Shown: piece by piece, positions 1 through 10,742 of the stretch
How the letters are laid out: each line of letters begins with the position of its first letter
How positions within the stretch are numbered: the stretch's first letter is position 1
Assembly (NCBI GenBank): GCA_026315105.1
Contig: CM048748.1
Span: 24,518,078 to 24,582,077, forward strand
Source: Locusta migratoria
Taxonomy: Eukaryota > Arthropoda > Insecta > Orthoptera > Acrididae
DNA length: 64,000 nt
Reading direction: 5' to 3'
Notes under the pieces: model-generated
Seen by the model: the letters and a program-made list of their open reading frames with translations, nothing else
What the model was told of the DNA's origin: nothing
The model's database searches: none
Made by a program: the position numbers and the translations under genes

Positions 1-414
1 CGCCATGCACGCACGGCGCGGCGTTCTCACGACGACAGCCACGAGCGCCCTCTGCGACAACTCCGCTCGTGGCCACCACTGAAGGACATCGTCACTTCGG
101 ACTGAGATAGCAACCAGTTAGGACCTTCGGAATCTGATAGGCACCAGTGAAGACTTTGCTATCGTACAGGCACTAGGCAGGCCTCTAACAACTATGTATC
201 AACATTCTGCAGTACTATGTAAAAGTTAAGTATTGTTACATTCTGTGCAATATATATCTCTTTCTAATTTACTCGAGTGTTTATAGTTTCTGGCTGCTCC
301 CCTCCGTACCGGCACCAGCGTGCTGTCTTTGTTCCTGTGTCGGTCTCGTTCCACTCGGCCACCGACACCTACGACGAGGCTGGGACACAAAAGCGACGTC
401 GAAGTTGGGACACA
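1..414 (-). repeat. 3' LTR of gypsy element G1 (cut by window edge)
   Basis: This stretch aligns base for base, with scattered differences, to 3914-4347: shared landmarks are GCACGGCGCGGCGTTCT, the block around ACTGAGATAG, CAATATATATCTC and a terminal GGGACACA. The two copies flank 3.4 kb holding antisense gag and RT remnants, so I read them as the LTR pair of one Ty3/gypsy element on the minus strand. The other LTR starts TGTGGTGTC and ends GACACA, the TG...CA form expected of LTRs. Visible divergence (very roughly one base in ten) makes this an old insertion. The outer ~50 bases lie beyond the window start. Confidence 0.7.
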
Positions 415-424
415 AAAGATTGAT

Positions 425-815
425 AGAGGAAGTAGAGAAGATCAGCGCCATTCGTCACATGATCATTTAGTAATCGTGAAAGCGTTACGGAGATGATTGA
501 TAAACTCCAGTGGAAGACGCTGGAAGAGAGATGCACTGTAGCTCGATATGGACTTTTGTCGAAGTTTCTACAACATACCTATACCGAGGAGTCTAGCAGT
601 ATATTGCTCCCTCCTACTTACATCTCGTGAAGTGATCATGAGTATAAAATCAGAGAGATTAGAGCCCACATAGAGGCATACCGACATTCTCTCTTTCAGT
701 AAACAATACGTGAGTGGAATAGGGGGGAGAACTGATAGTGGTACTCAAGATACCCTCTACCACACATCGTGCGGAGTATGGATGTAGACGTAGATCAAAT
801 TTCTTGAAAGCAAAG
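425..815 (+). mobile_element. 5'-truncated jockey/CR1-like LINE, 3' end
   Basis: The plus strand reads the C-terminal tail of a non-LTR reverse transcriptase: ESVTEMIDKLQWKTLEERC then LLPPTYIS, the same tail as in the LINEs at 23880-23950 and 58665-60460. It ends with a short GGATGTAGACGTAGAT tail near 812, like the GATGTA-type tails of the copies at 56593 and 58668. It abuts the G1 LTR, so it lies in what should be the 3' part of the gypsy internal region, where integrase is missing. No intact ORF remains. Confidence 0.65.
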
Positions 816-1415
816 AGGAGAGCAAGAGTAACTCTTCTGTAGAATAAGATCTTTCACATTGGGTTAAAATTCTACTTTCAAAGTTGATGGGTTTTTAATT
901 AACCATCTACAGTGTCAGCTTGGAAAAGAACAGTTCCAAGTCAAATTTTGGAAGCACCTGAAGCAATATGAAACTCTTTTGACATGTCAGAGTAACACAG
1001 AAGTTGAGAATTCACTTAGACTTCTTTTAATGAATGAAAAGCTATTTGACAATTTCTTGGTCCATACCTATGAGATGTTTTCTTAAGAAGATGTAACAGA
1101 TCACTATTGTTCAATAACTGACTAGGAATGAACTTGTGAAAGAAGGAAATAAGTCCTAAATATAATTTCAGTTGCCTTTTAGTTGTAGGTGTAGGAAAGT
1201 TCTGGATGGCTTTCATTTTCTCTGGATCAAGTGTAATGCCTGCTGGTGATATGGCCTAAAAATTCACTTGATCTCCAGCAAATACAGACTTTTCAAGGTT
1301 TTCAGTATCACCTACATGATGAAATTTTTGTAGGAGAGGTGTAAGCATTTCTATGTGCTGTTCCCAAGTACATGTTGCAATTAACAGATCATCTGCATAT
1401 AAAGTGACTTTATAT
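816..1415 (-). pseudogene. G1 gypsy pol remnant: reverse transcriptase and RNase H
   Basis: Antisense reading gives the C-terminal half of a Ty3/gypsy reverse transcriptase. The catalytic box reads YADD (codons at 1388-1399), followed by the thumb/connection signature IQNFPTPTTKRQLKLYLGLI at about 1216-1155 and then a degraded RNase H stretch with a VLFQAD-like segment before 816. Stops and frameshifts interrupt every domain. The N-terminal half of RT is absent: the reading breaks at 1415 where an unrelated LINE begins. Protease and integrase are not visible. In a living element this enzyme copies genomic RNA into DNA inside the gag particle; this copy cannot. Confidence 0.65.
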
Positions 1416-1965
1416 AGCAATTAAGGGTCTAATATTGTATCCAAAGCACTTATAAAGACACCCTGCAGTTCCGTGGTGTGCTCCTCCCAACTAAATTTAT
1501 TATCAAGCTGTAATCCCAGGAATTTAATTCTGTCAACCTCTTCTATCTGCTCTTCTTCATATTTAATGCATATGCTGTCAGGAAATCTCTTGCATGTTCT
1601 GAACTGCATGTAGTGCGTCTTTTCAAAGTTTAATGACAATGAGTTGGCTTTAAACCATTTATTAATGTTCATGAAAATATCATTAGCAGACTTTTCTATC
1701 AATATACTTGACGTACTCTTTATTGCAATACTTGAATCATCTGCAAACAAAACGAATTCTGCTTCTGGTAGTGTAACTGATGAGAGATCATTAATGTACA
1801 CAAGAAAAAGCAATGGCCCTAAGATGGATCCTTGTGGGACACCACATGTAATTTCTTCCCAACCCGATGATGACTGTTGGCCTAATTCACTAGTCACTTG
1901 CACTGACATCCTTTGTTTCCTGTTAGTGAGGTACGACTTGAACCATGCTGATTCATATTATGGTG
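1416..1965 (-). pseudogene. LINE reverse transcriptase fragment (jockey superfamily)
   Basis: A 162-codon antisense frame (1421-1909) carries motif B GVPQGSILGPLLFLVYINDL and motif C FADDSS of a non-LTR retrotransposon reverse transcriptase, then the downstream KFLGLQLDNKFSWEEH block. The same frame can be followed upstream to about 1963 (WFKSYLTNRKQRM). The fragment lacks the endonuclease, the N-terminal part of RT and the C-terminal end, and it interrupts the G1 gypsy RT at 1415/1416. 1966-2148 next to it is weakly coding-like but I cannot assign it. Confidence 0.7.
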
Positions 1966-2148
1966 TGAATTTTGCACTCGTTGATGGTTCCACGACTGTG
2001 CTCCCCCGAAGTTTCCTCTCCACAGTTGTGGTTCGGGTTACAGTTTCCAAAATTCCCCTCTGGGCTGATTGTACCCATGGTGATACCAGTTCTCGAATGA
2101 TCTTTTTATAACCAAGGCACCACTACCATTGATGTTTACATTGTGACA

Positions 2149-2336
2149 TTTTTCAAATGTTTGTATAGCTTGTAGGACTTAACTACGGGGTCATCAGTCC
2201 CTAAACTTACAAACTACTTATGAACTAGCTACTACTAAACACGGCACAAATATCCATGCCCGAGGGGGGATTCAAACCCCCGACCGTAGCGGCCGTGCAG
2301 ATCGTGACTAGCGCGCCGTAGTCAGCTCGGCCACCG
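2149..2336 (-). mobile_element. SINE-A (tRNA-headed), antisense
   Basis: Reverse complement of the common 190-200 bp SINE of this window: tRNA-like head with B box near GGTTTGAATCC (here GATTCAAACCC on the plus strand), body CAGTCCCTAAACTTACAAAC and tail TTCAAATGTTTGTA. It separates the gag part of G1 from the pol part. Flanks share ACATTGT, a weak target-site duplication. Confidence 0.85.
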
Positions 2337-2344
2337 ATTGACAT

Positions 2345-3863
2345 TGTTAATGCGTATATTGTTTCCTGTTCTGCACTGTCCGTTCGCTGAATTAATCTGT
2401 TGGTGTGTTGTTGTTGTTGTGATTTGAACCATTTCCGTTGATATTGCTGTTTCCATTACTGTTTGTGTTTACTCTCTGTCTCTTGTATTCAATGTCTATT
2501 TCGTCTGCAATCATTAAAGAATCTTTCAGGTGATAGAGAGGTGCTCGAATGAGCCATGGGCTGATATCGGTCGGTATTCTCTCTTTTTAAATTCCCAGAA
2601 CGTCATTCATTACCATCGGCTGTTCCAGGTAGCACACTTTGTTTACATATCTTTCGATGTACTTTCTCGACGTTTCTTGTTTGGGCTTGTACATCGGAAG
2701 AGTGTAAATTTGCCCGCGCAATTTAGCCTACCCGTTGGAGGACAAGAATTCCGATAAAAATGCGCGTTCAAACTGATGTATGTGTTGCGTAGCCCTTCTG
2801 CCTCGGAAGCCCACATTGTGCCTCCGCCTTGAATGTAAGATGCTACAAATGTGACTTTGTCGCGTTCTGTCCAATTGTTTGGAAGAACGCCTCGGAAACA
2901 TTTGATGAAAACATACGGGTGCGGTATCCTTTTCTCGGCGTAAAAGGCCTGATCTGGTGCCTGCCTTGTGATTACATGTGCAATGTTTGATGAGCCATTC
3001 ACAACGTCATCACACGGCATAGGTCTACGCGGTGACGCATTCCTATTGTAAAATGTTTAAATGTAGCCTTCTACACTGTTGTTTAAACTCTGATTTCCAT
3101 TGTTCTCTTGGTTCAAGGACAAATTGGATCTTACTCCGTGACCGCATTTAACTTTTTCTCCTTCGGTTTATAGTTCGGAAATTTTTGTGTTTAACTCGGT
3201 TTGTCAAACGGGTAGTACTTTCTGTATCAGATTGCGAATTCCGCCTAACTCATTACGTAAACTAATCCTCGCCTCAGCACCAGTCTCAGTTGTAATGTCC
3301 GATGCTAACGCTTGAACAGCAATTTTAATTTCTCCTTCCGCTTTGTTGGTTATTTCAACATCTTTCGTAACTAATCCAGTCTACGACTTAGATTTCACGT
3401 TACGCGATACCAGCTCTGTTTTAAAAACAAATTTCGTTCACGCGTTTTATGATTTCAGTTACTTTTGCCTGCAAATCAGTTTGTGTGTCTTTAAGCTCGA
3501 ATACCTCCTCTGCTGATTGTGAGACTTTCTCGGGCATTTCTTTACACGGTTCCGTAATGAAACTGCATTCGTTTCTCATACTCTGAAAATCTCTTTCCAT
3601 ACGTGGCTGCATCTTTTGTATGGACGCAATGTAGCGTGGATGATCTGCTCCGTATGCTCTCATTGTTGAGCCAAATCGGCTAAAAATTTCGGTTTTAATT
3701 TCATGTAAGCTTTGTTGCAGCTGTTTCTGTACTGATTCCTTCTGTGCTTGTAAGTTAGCAATCTGTTTCAAATATCAGCGAATTTCTGTTTAAAATCCGC
3801 CTGAATATTCACGTTCTGTGTTTGAACTTGGTTAAACATTTTTGCGATCTGCGTCAACATTAC
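2345..3863 (-). pseudogene. G1 gypsy gag remnant
   Basis: Antisense reading from 3863 gives a degraded retrotransposon gag. The N-terminal part (3771-3421) is a Lys/Glu/Gln-rich coiled coil starting LKQIANLQAQKESVQ. A capsid-like part follows (3020-2560) with PHPYVFIKCFRGVLPNNWTE and RDKVTFVASYIQGG, then QIYTLPMYKPKQETSRKYIE, and finally an Asn-rich tail near 2500-2400. At least two frameshifts and several stops break it. Gag forms the particle in which reverse transcription takes place. The family call rests on gene order next to the LTR and on the capsid-like pattern. No zinc knuckle is seen. The leader between LTR and gag is very short and I see no convincing tRNA primer-binding site. Confidence 0.6.
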
Positions 3864-4347
3864 TGTGGTGTCGCACAAGTCTAAATTGCGCGCCACCTAC
3901 TTTCGCCGCGCGCCGCCATGCACGTACGGCGCGGCGTTCTTTACGACGTCAGCCACGAGCGCCCTCTGCTACAACTCCGCTCGTGGCCACCACTGAACGA
4001 CATCGTTCACTTGGAACTGAGATAGGAACCAGTTAACACTTCGGGATCAGATAGGCACCAGTGAAGACTTGGCTATCGGATAGGCACTAGGCAGGCTTCT
4101 AGCTCAACTATGTATCAGCATTCTGCAGTACTGAGCTGTGTAAAAGTTAAGTATTGTATAAATTCTGTGCAATATATATCTCGTTCTAATTTACTCTAGT
4201 GTTTCTAGTTTCTGCTGTCCCACTGGCTGCTCACCTTCGTACCTGCACAAGCGTGCATCCTTTATTCCTGTGTCGGTCTCTTTCTACTCGGCCACCGACA
4301 CCTACGACGGAAACGAGGCACAAAAGCGGCGACGAGGCTGGGACACA
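3864..4347 (-). repeat. 5' LTR of gypsy element G1
   Basis: Complete ~484-bp LTR beginning TGTGGTGTC and ending GACACA, matching the partial copy at 1-414. On the minus strand it precedes gag. The sequence contains two near-repeats of CACAAAAGCG close to its right end. I could not identify promoter or polyadenylation signals with confidence. Confidence 0.7.
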
Positions 4348-4479
4348 AAAATTACTTCATTGGATAATGGTACGGGATCAGTTTGTGTGAGTGGTGTTTC
4401 TGTCTGCTGTGTGTGTGTGTGTTGCTGTGGCGGAACTTGTATTAACCAGGCGTGACTGACGTGAGGAATTGTTACACCA

Positions 4480-5690
4480 GCTATGAGGTGGGTATGACAT
4501 ACCCGAAACTCTGATGACGAATTTTTGATACTATAATCGTGTATTAAGTATTTTTTTCTACTTGTGATATTAATAATGGATTCTATTGAAAAGGTGAGAA
4601 GGTTAAATACCATGTTTGGAATATAAAATCCTTTTTTTTCCTTGTTGAAATAATGAAGTGTCTACATTTTCAGAAAAAGTACAAGTTTCAGAAGATGAAC
4701 ATGTTTTCATACAAAATTCGTAAAAAAATAGTTTCTTAGATTAATTAACATAATGATATCTTCTAATTATAAAACAGATAACGAAAATAAAAGGTCTTAT
4801 TTGATCAATTAGCTCAGCACCAACTTACACCTACAAGTCAGCACATTCTCTGCACACAACAATTACGTGCTCCATACATATTTGCTTCTCACACTTCGAA
4901 CAACAATGTTTTGTTTTCCTACCTCTTTTTCAGTTCATTCAACACACATGACACATCTGCCAGTCTTTCTTTCCCCTGGCGATGAAGTCTATCCCAGTTG
5001 ATCAGCAATCCTCTTTCGAAAATCCCTTCGAAGATGTACATTTTCTTGTCTAACGCGAGGATTGTCATATATCACATTCAAACCTAAATTACGAATGAAA
5101 TCTGGGCGCTTCTTGCGTGTTTTGTCACCTTCGTTATTTTCTCTCTGACGGCATTTATGGCAGCCATATTGAGTATATCATAAAAATTATCATAGGCCAA
5201 CGTTTGCAGTTGTGGGAAACATCATAAGTGGCACTCAACTGATCTGCAACATCGACACCAGCTTTAGTTACCAATTTCTTCTTCACTTTCGGAGTCACAG
5301 GAACTACCACTTGAAAAGTTTTCAAAAAAATCTTCCAGAAGTTCTTGTAGCTGATGTACATGTTCTTCGTTAGACATACTGAGAAATATAAAATCTAAAA
5401 ATCAAGGAATATTCTAAATAACTATATATATCTCGTAAAATTGCTGACAGCTCAAAGATGTGACGCCGACTACGAGATAGGGTATGACGAACGTTAGCCA
5501 CATTTGCTAGCGTGTATTTCCCTCTGACACAGGCACAACAATAAGCTCAACACTGCAACTTGCCCCCCCCCCCCCTCTCCCTTATCTCCAGCTACTGTGA
5601 CTGCAAGATCTGTGTGGCAACAATGACATTCAATAATCAGCATTTAAAAACACCTCGGGTATCACATACCCGAACTCACACCGCCTCTTG
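4480..5690 (-). pseudogene. piggyBac-like transposase remnant with palindromic flanks
   Basis: Minus-strand frame 5361-5155 contains KAGVDVADQLSATYDVSH followed by KRWPMIIF, the signature 'GGVD..DQL...Y...R...RWP' of piggyBac-family transposases near the end of the catalytic domain. Downstream (about 4960-4830) the same strand shows a Cys/His-rich tail, CSKCEKQICMEHVIVVCREC, like the C-terminal zinc-binding domain of that family. A frameshift separates the two and everything N-terminal of about 5361 is missing. The stretch is framed by two 15-bp near-palindromes in the same orientation, GGGTATGACATACCC (4490-4504) and GGGTATCACATACCC (5657-5671), with a half copy at 5480. I did not find a clear TTAA duplication, so the element limits are approximate. 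Confidence 0.65.
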
Positions 5691-6794
5691 CATTTTCTGG
5701 AATGTTCGACATTACCGGCTCGGATGATTGCCCGCTTTCGACAACGTTTTGCGTGTTCTATGTTTGAGAATCCATATTTTCTGCTTTATAGACACTACGG
5801 GTTCTGACCATAATTTTTCTAGAAAAGCTTATCTGAAAGAATTCCCTGCCCCCACTCTACAAATTGTGACACCACAGTTAAGAGAAAATAAATTGTAAAA
5901 CTTTACAAAACAATAAATTTGAAACAAAATCATAGAAAAAAGTTCAAAACAGTTCAGACTATTGATCTTGTAACCTTAGACGTGAAAATTCCAAAGACGA
6001 ATTTCCTTGACATTTCTCTATATTTCACTTAATCATTAAAGCTGAACTACAATTTTCAATATATCTTTAAAAATATCAAATGACACTAAAATGGTTGACG
6101 AACAATATGGAGTAATATGTGCTAACCAGTAATTGATTTGATGCTTGAACAACCAAGCTAATTAATTTCGCTGAGAGTGTACCTTTTTAAATGGTAAGAA
6201 CAATCAAAAAATTCAAAAACAATATTCAATAAATAATTAGAAATATAAAATGACCTTAAAATACTTGACAACCAATAAGGGCCAATTTATCCTAACAAGT
6301 AATTAATATAAAGTTTGAACAACCAAAGTGATTAACCAAGGTTGGACACCACCCTTTTAAATAGTAAAACCAATAATTACAAGCATTCCGCAGTTAAAGA
6401 CCAAACATTTAGATCACATACTTAAACAACAATAAATTCTTACAATTAGATTCCACAATTGCAATAAATGTGATAACTGATTCCAAAGGAACAAGCCTTC
6501 CCCTAATGCAAATGCTGCAAAGCCTGGATGCCAGTAACCTTTAAATAAAACTACAACACACTGGGGACATACTTACATAGAAAAAAACGGAGTACCCTTC
6601 ACAGCAGGTAATAACGGATTATTGGCGCACGCAAATTTTCACCTTACCAGTACTTGTATGCGCGCATCAAGTAGCATTGCCGTCGGCTCAACGCCGTTAT
6701 AGACGACCACCAAACGGATGGAACAGTCCCCTCCAAAGAGGGTGGTTTAAGTAAGTCATCTAAACGTTTGGTCTTTTAAATTACTCGTTTTACT
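5691..6794. other. AT-rich non-coding stretch, no gene recognised
   Basis: No coding signal or recognised repeat. It holds a diverged 134-bp duplication (6071-6204 and 6241-6374), listed separately, and GC-richer DNA at about 6640-6740. The region ends where LINE J1 coding begins. Confidence 0.6.
6071..6374. repeat. Diverged 134-bp tandem duplication, period 170
   Basis: 6071-6204 and 6241-6374 align end to end at equal length: AAATATCAAATGACACTAAAA vs AAATATAAAATGACCTTAAAA at the start (first bases quoted), TTGAACAACCAA in the middle, TTTTTAAATGGTAAGAACAAT vs TTTTAAATAGTAAAACCAAT at the end. Roughly 70% identity by eye, so an old duplication. Confidence 0.6.
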
Positions 6795-8558
6795 AAGCCA
6801 ACTATCTTGAGCAGTTATACTGGCAACTCACACGCAATGGAAATATTTGAAACCTTATAGCTACGAACAGGCCTAGCGTAGAGACAGGAGTTAATGATCA
6901 TGATATTGTCATAGCGTCGATGGTGACCAAAGTTCATAAACCAATCAAGAAGGCTAGGAGCGTGTTTCTGTAAGAAAGAGCCGATAAGCAAAGTACCGCT
7001 ACAGTGGATCTAGAGGTATTGTGGACTAAATTTAAATGTTTTGTAAATAAAGGGTTAGAGAAATATGGGCTTCTAAAGTCGATTAAGGATGGAAAAGATC
7101 CACCGTGGTGTAATAATAGTGTTAGAAAGCTACTGAGAAAGCATAGGCTGTTGCACTCTCAGTTCAGAAAAGAACATGCAAGTAATGACAAGCAACTGTT
7201 AGTAGAGATTCGTGCGTCTATAAAAAGATCGATGCGTGAAGCATTCAATAATTATCACAGCCATAGCTTAGCAAAAGATCTTTCCGAGAACCCGAACAAA
7301 TTCTGGTCCTATGAAAATCGATAACACTCGTTGATCATTTCGGGGCAGTAACAGAACAAACGGACAGCTGAAGTTCTAAACTAAACCTTTAAGAAATCAT
7401 TCACGCAGGAGGACCGCACAAAACTACCATCATTTGATCAACGCACTAACTCAAAGATGCAGGACCTAGTAATAGGAATTTCCGGTGTACAGAAGCACCT
7501 GAGAGCTAAATACAAAAAAGTCTCCTGGTCCGGATGGAATACCAGTTCGGTTTTACAAAGGGTATTCTGCGGATTGCCCCCTTACGTAGCTTGTATTTAT
7601 CGCGGATCCTTAATTCAGCGCGAAGTTGGTAGTGATTGGAAAAAAAAGCACAGGTGACTCCCGTTTATAAGAAACGTAAAAGAACAAACCCACAGTCGGC
7701 CGCAGTGGCCGAGCCGTCTGCGGCGTGCCAGTCACAGTCTGCACGGTCGCTGCGGTCGGGGGTTCGAATCCCCCCCCCCCCAGGCATGGATGTTCGTGCC
7801 GTCTTCAATATAAGCTATAGTTTGTAAGTTTAGGGACTGATGACCCCGTAGCTCTACAAACGTCAACATTTGAACAAACCCACATAACTACATGGCAGTA
7901 TTGTTGACACCAGTTTCCTGTAGACTTTTTGAGCATATTCGAATAAATTAAATTTACTTGAGTCGGAAAAACTTCTTTCTATTAATTAGCATGGACTTAG
8001 GAAATATCTTTTTTGTGAAACTCAGCTTGCCCTTTTCTCACATGACATATTGGGAGCCATGGATGAAGGGCAACAGGAAGATTGTGTTTGTCTCGATTTC
8101 AAAAAGGCATTTTAAAAATACTAACGAAGATACGATCTAAAACAGATTCACAGATTTTTGACTGGCTGGAAGACTTCCTAAGTACATCTCCACGGCGATT
8201 GTTCATGAGAGACGACTGCATCGTCAGGCGTGCCCCAGGGGAGTGGGATAGGACCGCTATTATTTTCTATCTATGTAAATGGTCTGATGGCCCGAGTAAC
8301 TTGTAATTTGCGGCTGTTTGCTGATGATGCTGTAGTGTATGGGAGGGTGTCGTCTTTAATTGATCGTAATAGTATACAGGACTACTTAGACAAAATTTCT
8401 AGTGGTTGTGAAGAATGGCAGATAGCTCTGGAAAAATGTAAGGTGATGCACAAGAGTAGGAACATAATGTTGGACTACAGCATTAGATCATTTTAAAGGA
8501 AGACATAGAACCAGTTCAGAGGCGAGCAGCTAGGTTCGTTTCTGGAAGGTTCGACCAA
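6795..8558 (+). pseudogene. LINE J1 copy 1 (jockey/CR1-like), EN tail and RT, broken by a SINE
   Basis: The plus strand reads from the end of an AP-type endonuclease (TRNGNI near 6815) through the linker (KSIKDGKDPPWCNNSVRKL in 7004-7324, AKDLSENPNKFWSY) into a reverse transcriptase. SINE-A sits at 7695-7871 with a 13-bp target duplication GAACAAACCCACA at 7682-7694 and 7872-7884. After it come the RT finger region and, at 8230-8496, motif B (PQGSGIGPLLFSIYVNGL) and motif C FADDAVVYG. The C-terminal part begins again near 8500 (EDIEPVQRRAARF) and stops abruptly about 8558, where an antisense LINE starts. There are many stops and frameshifts. The best reference copy in the window is 58665-60460. 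Confidence 0.75.
7695..7871 (+). mobile_element. SINE-A in LINE J1
   Basis: Head with A box GTGGCCGAGC and B box GGTTCGAATCC, C-run of about 12 where other copies have 6, body GGGACTGATGACCCCGTAG, tail ending CAACATTT. Perfect 13-bp target-site duplication GAACAAACCCACA on both sides. Confidence 0.92.
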
Positions 8559-8561
8559 TGC

Positions 8562-9140
8562 TCTGGGTAGTAGTTCTGTTGCATGTTTTAAGGGTACTGC
8601 CAATAAAACGCAATCTTTGGTTCGCCTTTCCCACGACATTATCTACGTGTTCTTTCCAGTTTAAGTCTGAAGTAATTGTAATTTCTGAGTATTTTGTGGA
8701 GTTTACAGCCTTCACTTTTGATTGATTTATCTTGTAAACAAAGTTTAAGAGATTTCTTTTCGTACTCATGTGGACGACTTCAGATCTCTCATTATTTAGA
8801 GTCAATTGCCAATTTCTACACCATAGTGATGTCTTACTTAGAATGTTCTACAGTAGGTTTTGGTCTTCAGATAATTTTACCAGACGGTAAATGACGGCGT
8901 TAACTGCAAACAACCTAAGAGCGCTGCTCAGAATTTCTGCCAAATCGTTAATGTAGATAAGGAACAGCAGAGGACCAATAACACTACCTTGTGGAACGCC
9001 CCATATCACGTCTGTTTTAGTCGATGCCTTACCGTCGATTACTACAAACTGTGTCATCTCTGACAGGAAATCCCCTATACAGTCACAGATCTGAGGTGAT
9101 ATTCCATAACCACGCAATTTGAGTAAAATCTTTCAGATAG
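8562..9140 (-). pseudogene. LINE J2 fragment, reverse transcriptase
   Basis: Antisense coding for the middle of a jockey-like reverse transcriptase: YGISPQICDCIGDFL, then VPQGSVIGPLLFLIYINDL (motif B), then LRLFAVNAVIY where motif C should be FADDAVVY. The catalytic Asp pair reads VN, so this copy is dead at the active site. It continues with NNERSEVVHMSTKRN and GKANQRLRFIGSTLK and ends near 8562. The related copy at 55495-56615 has the intact FADD. Both ends are truncations: the 5' limit (9140) falls just before KLRGYG and the 3' limit meets LINE J1 copy 1 in tail-to-tail orientation. Confidence 0.75.
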
Positions 9141-9861
9141 AAGCAAATGGAAAATAACTTCGTCTTGGTAAATCCGGGGAGTCTTGCATCTGATTGGCGA
9201 CAGAACAGTAGGAAGAGGCGGCACCGCACATCCGCGAAAAGGCCGCTAATACCGGCATTCTTCACCAGAGCGGTCTGGCTATATATGCAGCGTAACTCCT
9301 CATGCATGCAGTGTCCGCCGGAACTCACGCATCTAGGTACCAGCAAGTTCCTATGAACTCTGTCACAAACGAGAAGTCCTTTCAGCAGACGCGTGTGGTT
9401 GGCTTAGTTCCTAGCGGACACTCGCTCCTATGTTTCCGCACTTATCCCCCAAATAATGGGGTCACACACTGCCTATCTAACCCATGTTAATTTAGGACGG
9501 TATTTGACCTATCTCTGAAAAAACCTGTTTGATGCAAGAGCTTAATATTTTTACTGTATGTTATATGATGCTAATAGAGTCAATTGTACTAAAATATACT
9601 TTAAGCATTGTATAGTTTTTAAGAAATACTTTTCTATATTAACAAAAATATTAAGTTTTTTCTGCAGAAAATATTTTTTGTGAACTTTGTAATTGGGGAA
9701 TATTAATGAGTATAGTACCAGAGGTGACTTTTTATGTTATGCAGAGTCTCTGAAAATTTCATTAATTTATGTACGATATTTTCTGCTATAACAGGGTATG
9801 TGACCTAAAAACTTTAGTTTACGGGAAATTGACTTTAAAGCAAAAAAGATTGAAATTTGTT
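9141..9861. other. No gene recognised; short GC-richer block then AT-rich DNA
   Basis: 9190-9450 is relatively GC-rich and contains CTATATATGCAG (about 9278-9289), a TATA-like motif, without an ORF I can identify. 9480-9860 is AT-rich with no coding pattern. Confidence 0.5.
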
Positions 9862-10290
9862 ACTCATAGTTAACTAAAACTGTCAAGCTGTATATGATGG
9901 CCCTTCTTTGGCCTCTAGCAGGTCTTCCAGCTTCTCTTTTACCTTACTGGATGTTTGCCTTGCTTTCTTGGTCATATTAGATGCAGACCTGTCTGCATCG
10001 GCTATCCTCATTTTATCGCAATGTTGCAGCCCAGTAATAATATTTCCACCAGGAATATTCCCAGTTTTTTCAGTACCCAACAACTGAATGTAAAACACCA
10101 TCATGAACTCCATGCCTACAAATACTGGTTTAGGAAGGCGGTTCTAAATCATGCTGGTTGAAACATTCATTTGGGTTCCGTGTCTGTTTGCCCATGCAGA
10201 CGTTCATTTAGGTCATGATGAGCCAAGTCCCTGAAAATAGGTTTCTTTGCTGTAATAACAGCAGCAGGAAGAGAAAGCTGGTCAGAATAT
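9862..10290 (-). pseudogene. Mutator-like transposase remnant, C-terminal part
   Basis: Read antisense with two frameshifts, this shows an ordered set of blocks typical of a transposase-like family widespread in insects, which I recall as a Mutator-like transposase domain: KPIFRDLAHHDLNERLHGQT (10240-10180), RLPKPVFVGMEF (about 10120-10085), GNIPGGNIITGLQHCDKMRI (around 10050-9998), ADADRSASNMTKKAR, and the end SYTA-stop-QF where relatives have a Gly codon before the final Gln/Ala-Phe. The N-terminal catalytic part is absent and stops interrupt the frame, so it is a dead fragment. The family name is from memory of related proteins; the block order is seen in the sequence. Confidence 0.5.
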
Positions 10291-10704
10291 TATTCTCCAG
10301 TCGCCTGAGCTTGTTGAAGAACTACAGTTAGAAATTTCGTTTCCAGGCGACATAACCTCTTGTACAGAAAGTTTTGTAAAATTGTTTCTGTAAATTGTCT
10401 TTTATTGAAAACACCTTTACGTTTCCTCAACTTCAATAAACACAACAAAACACATGTAAATAAGCACTGCAAACGTAAGTATAACAACTACTCGCCATCA
10501 CACTTGAACAAAACTAACCGCATGTTTGAAAGCGTTTCGTTTACAAACAGCAGAAACAAAAGAACACAGACTGTTGTATTCCAAGGATAGCCAACAGAGC
10601 CAGGAGTAAAAAAAAAAAAAATCCAAACGTGCAATATAGGGGCTGACAGAAAAAGTGGACATAATGCATATACACACATGGTAGAGAAATGCTCTCTAAG
10701 TGAC

Positions 10705-10742
<38 letters not shown>

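Noticed and set aside
1644..2111. 155-codon plus-strand ORF
   Set aside because: Shadow of the antisense LINE RT with motifs B and C.
4480..5690. Palindromes as part of a CRISPR or prokaryotic regulatory array
   Set aside because: Only two full copies, eukaryotic context, and piggyBac-like coding between them. No CRISPR-like array occurs anywhere in the window.
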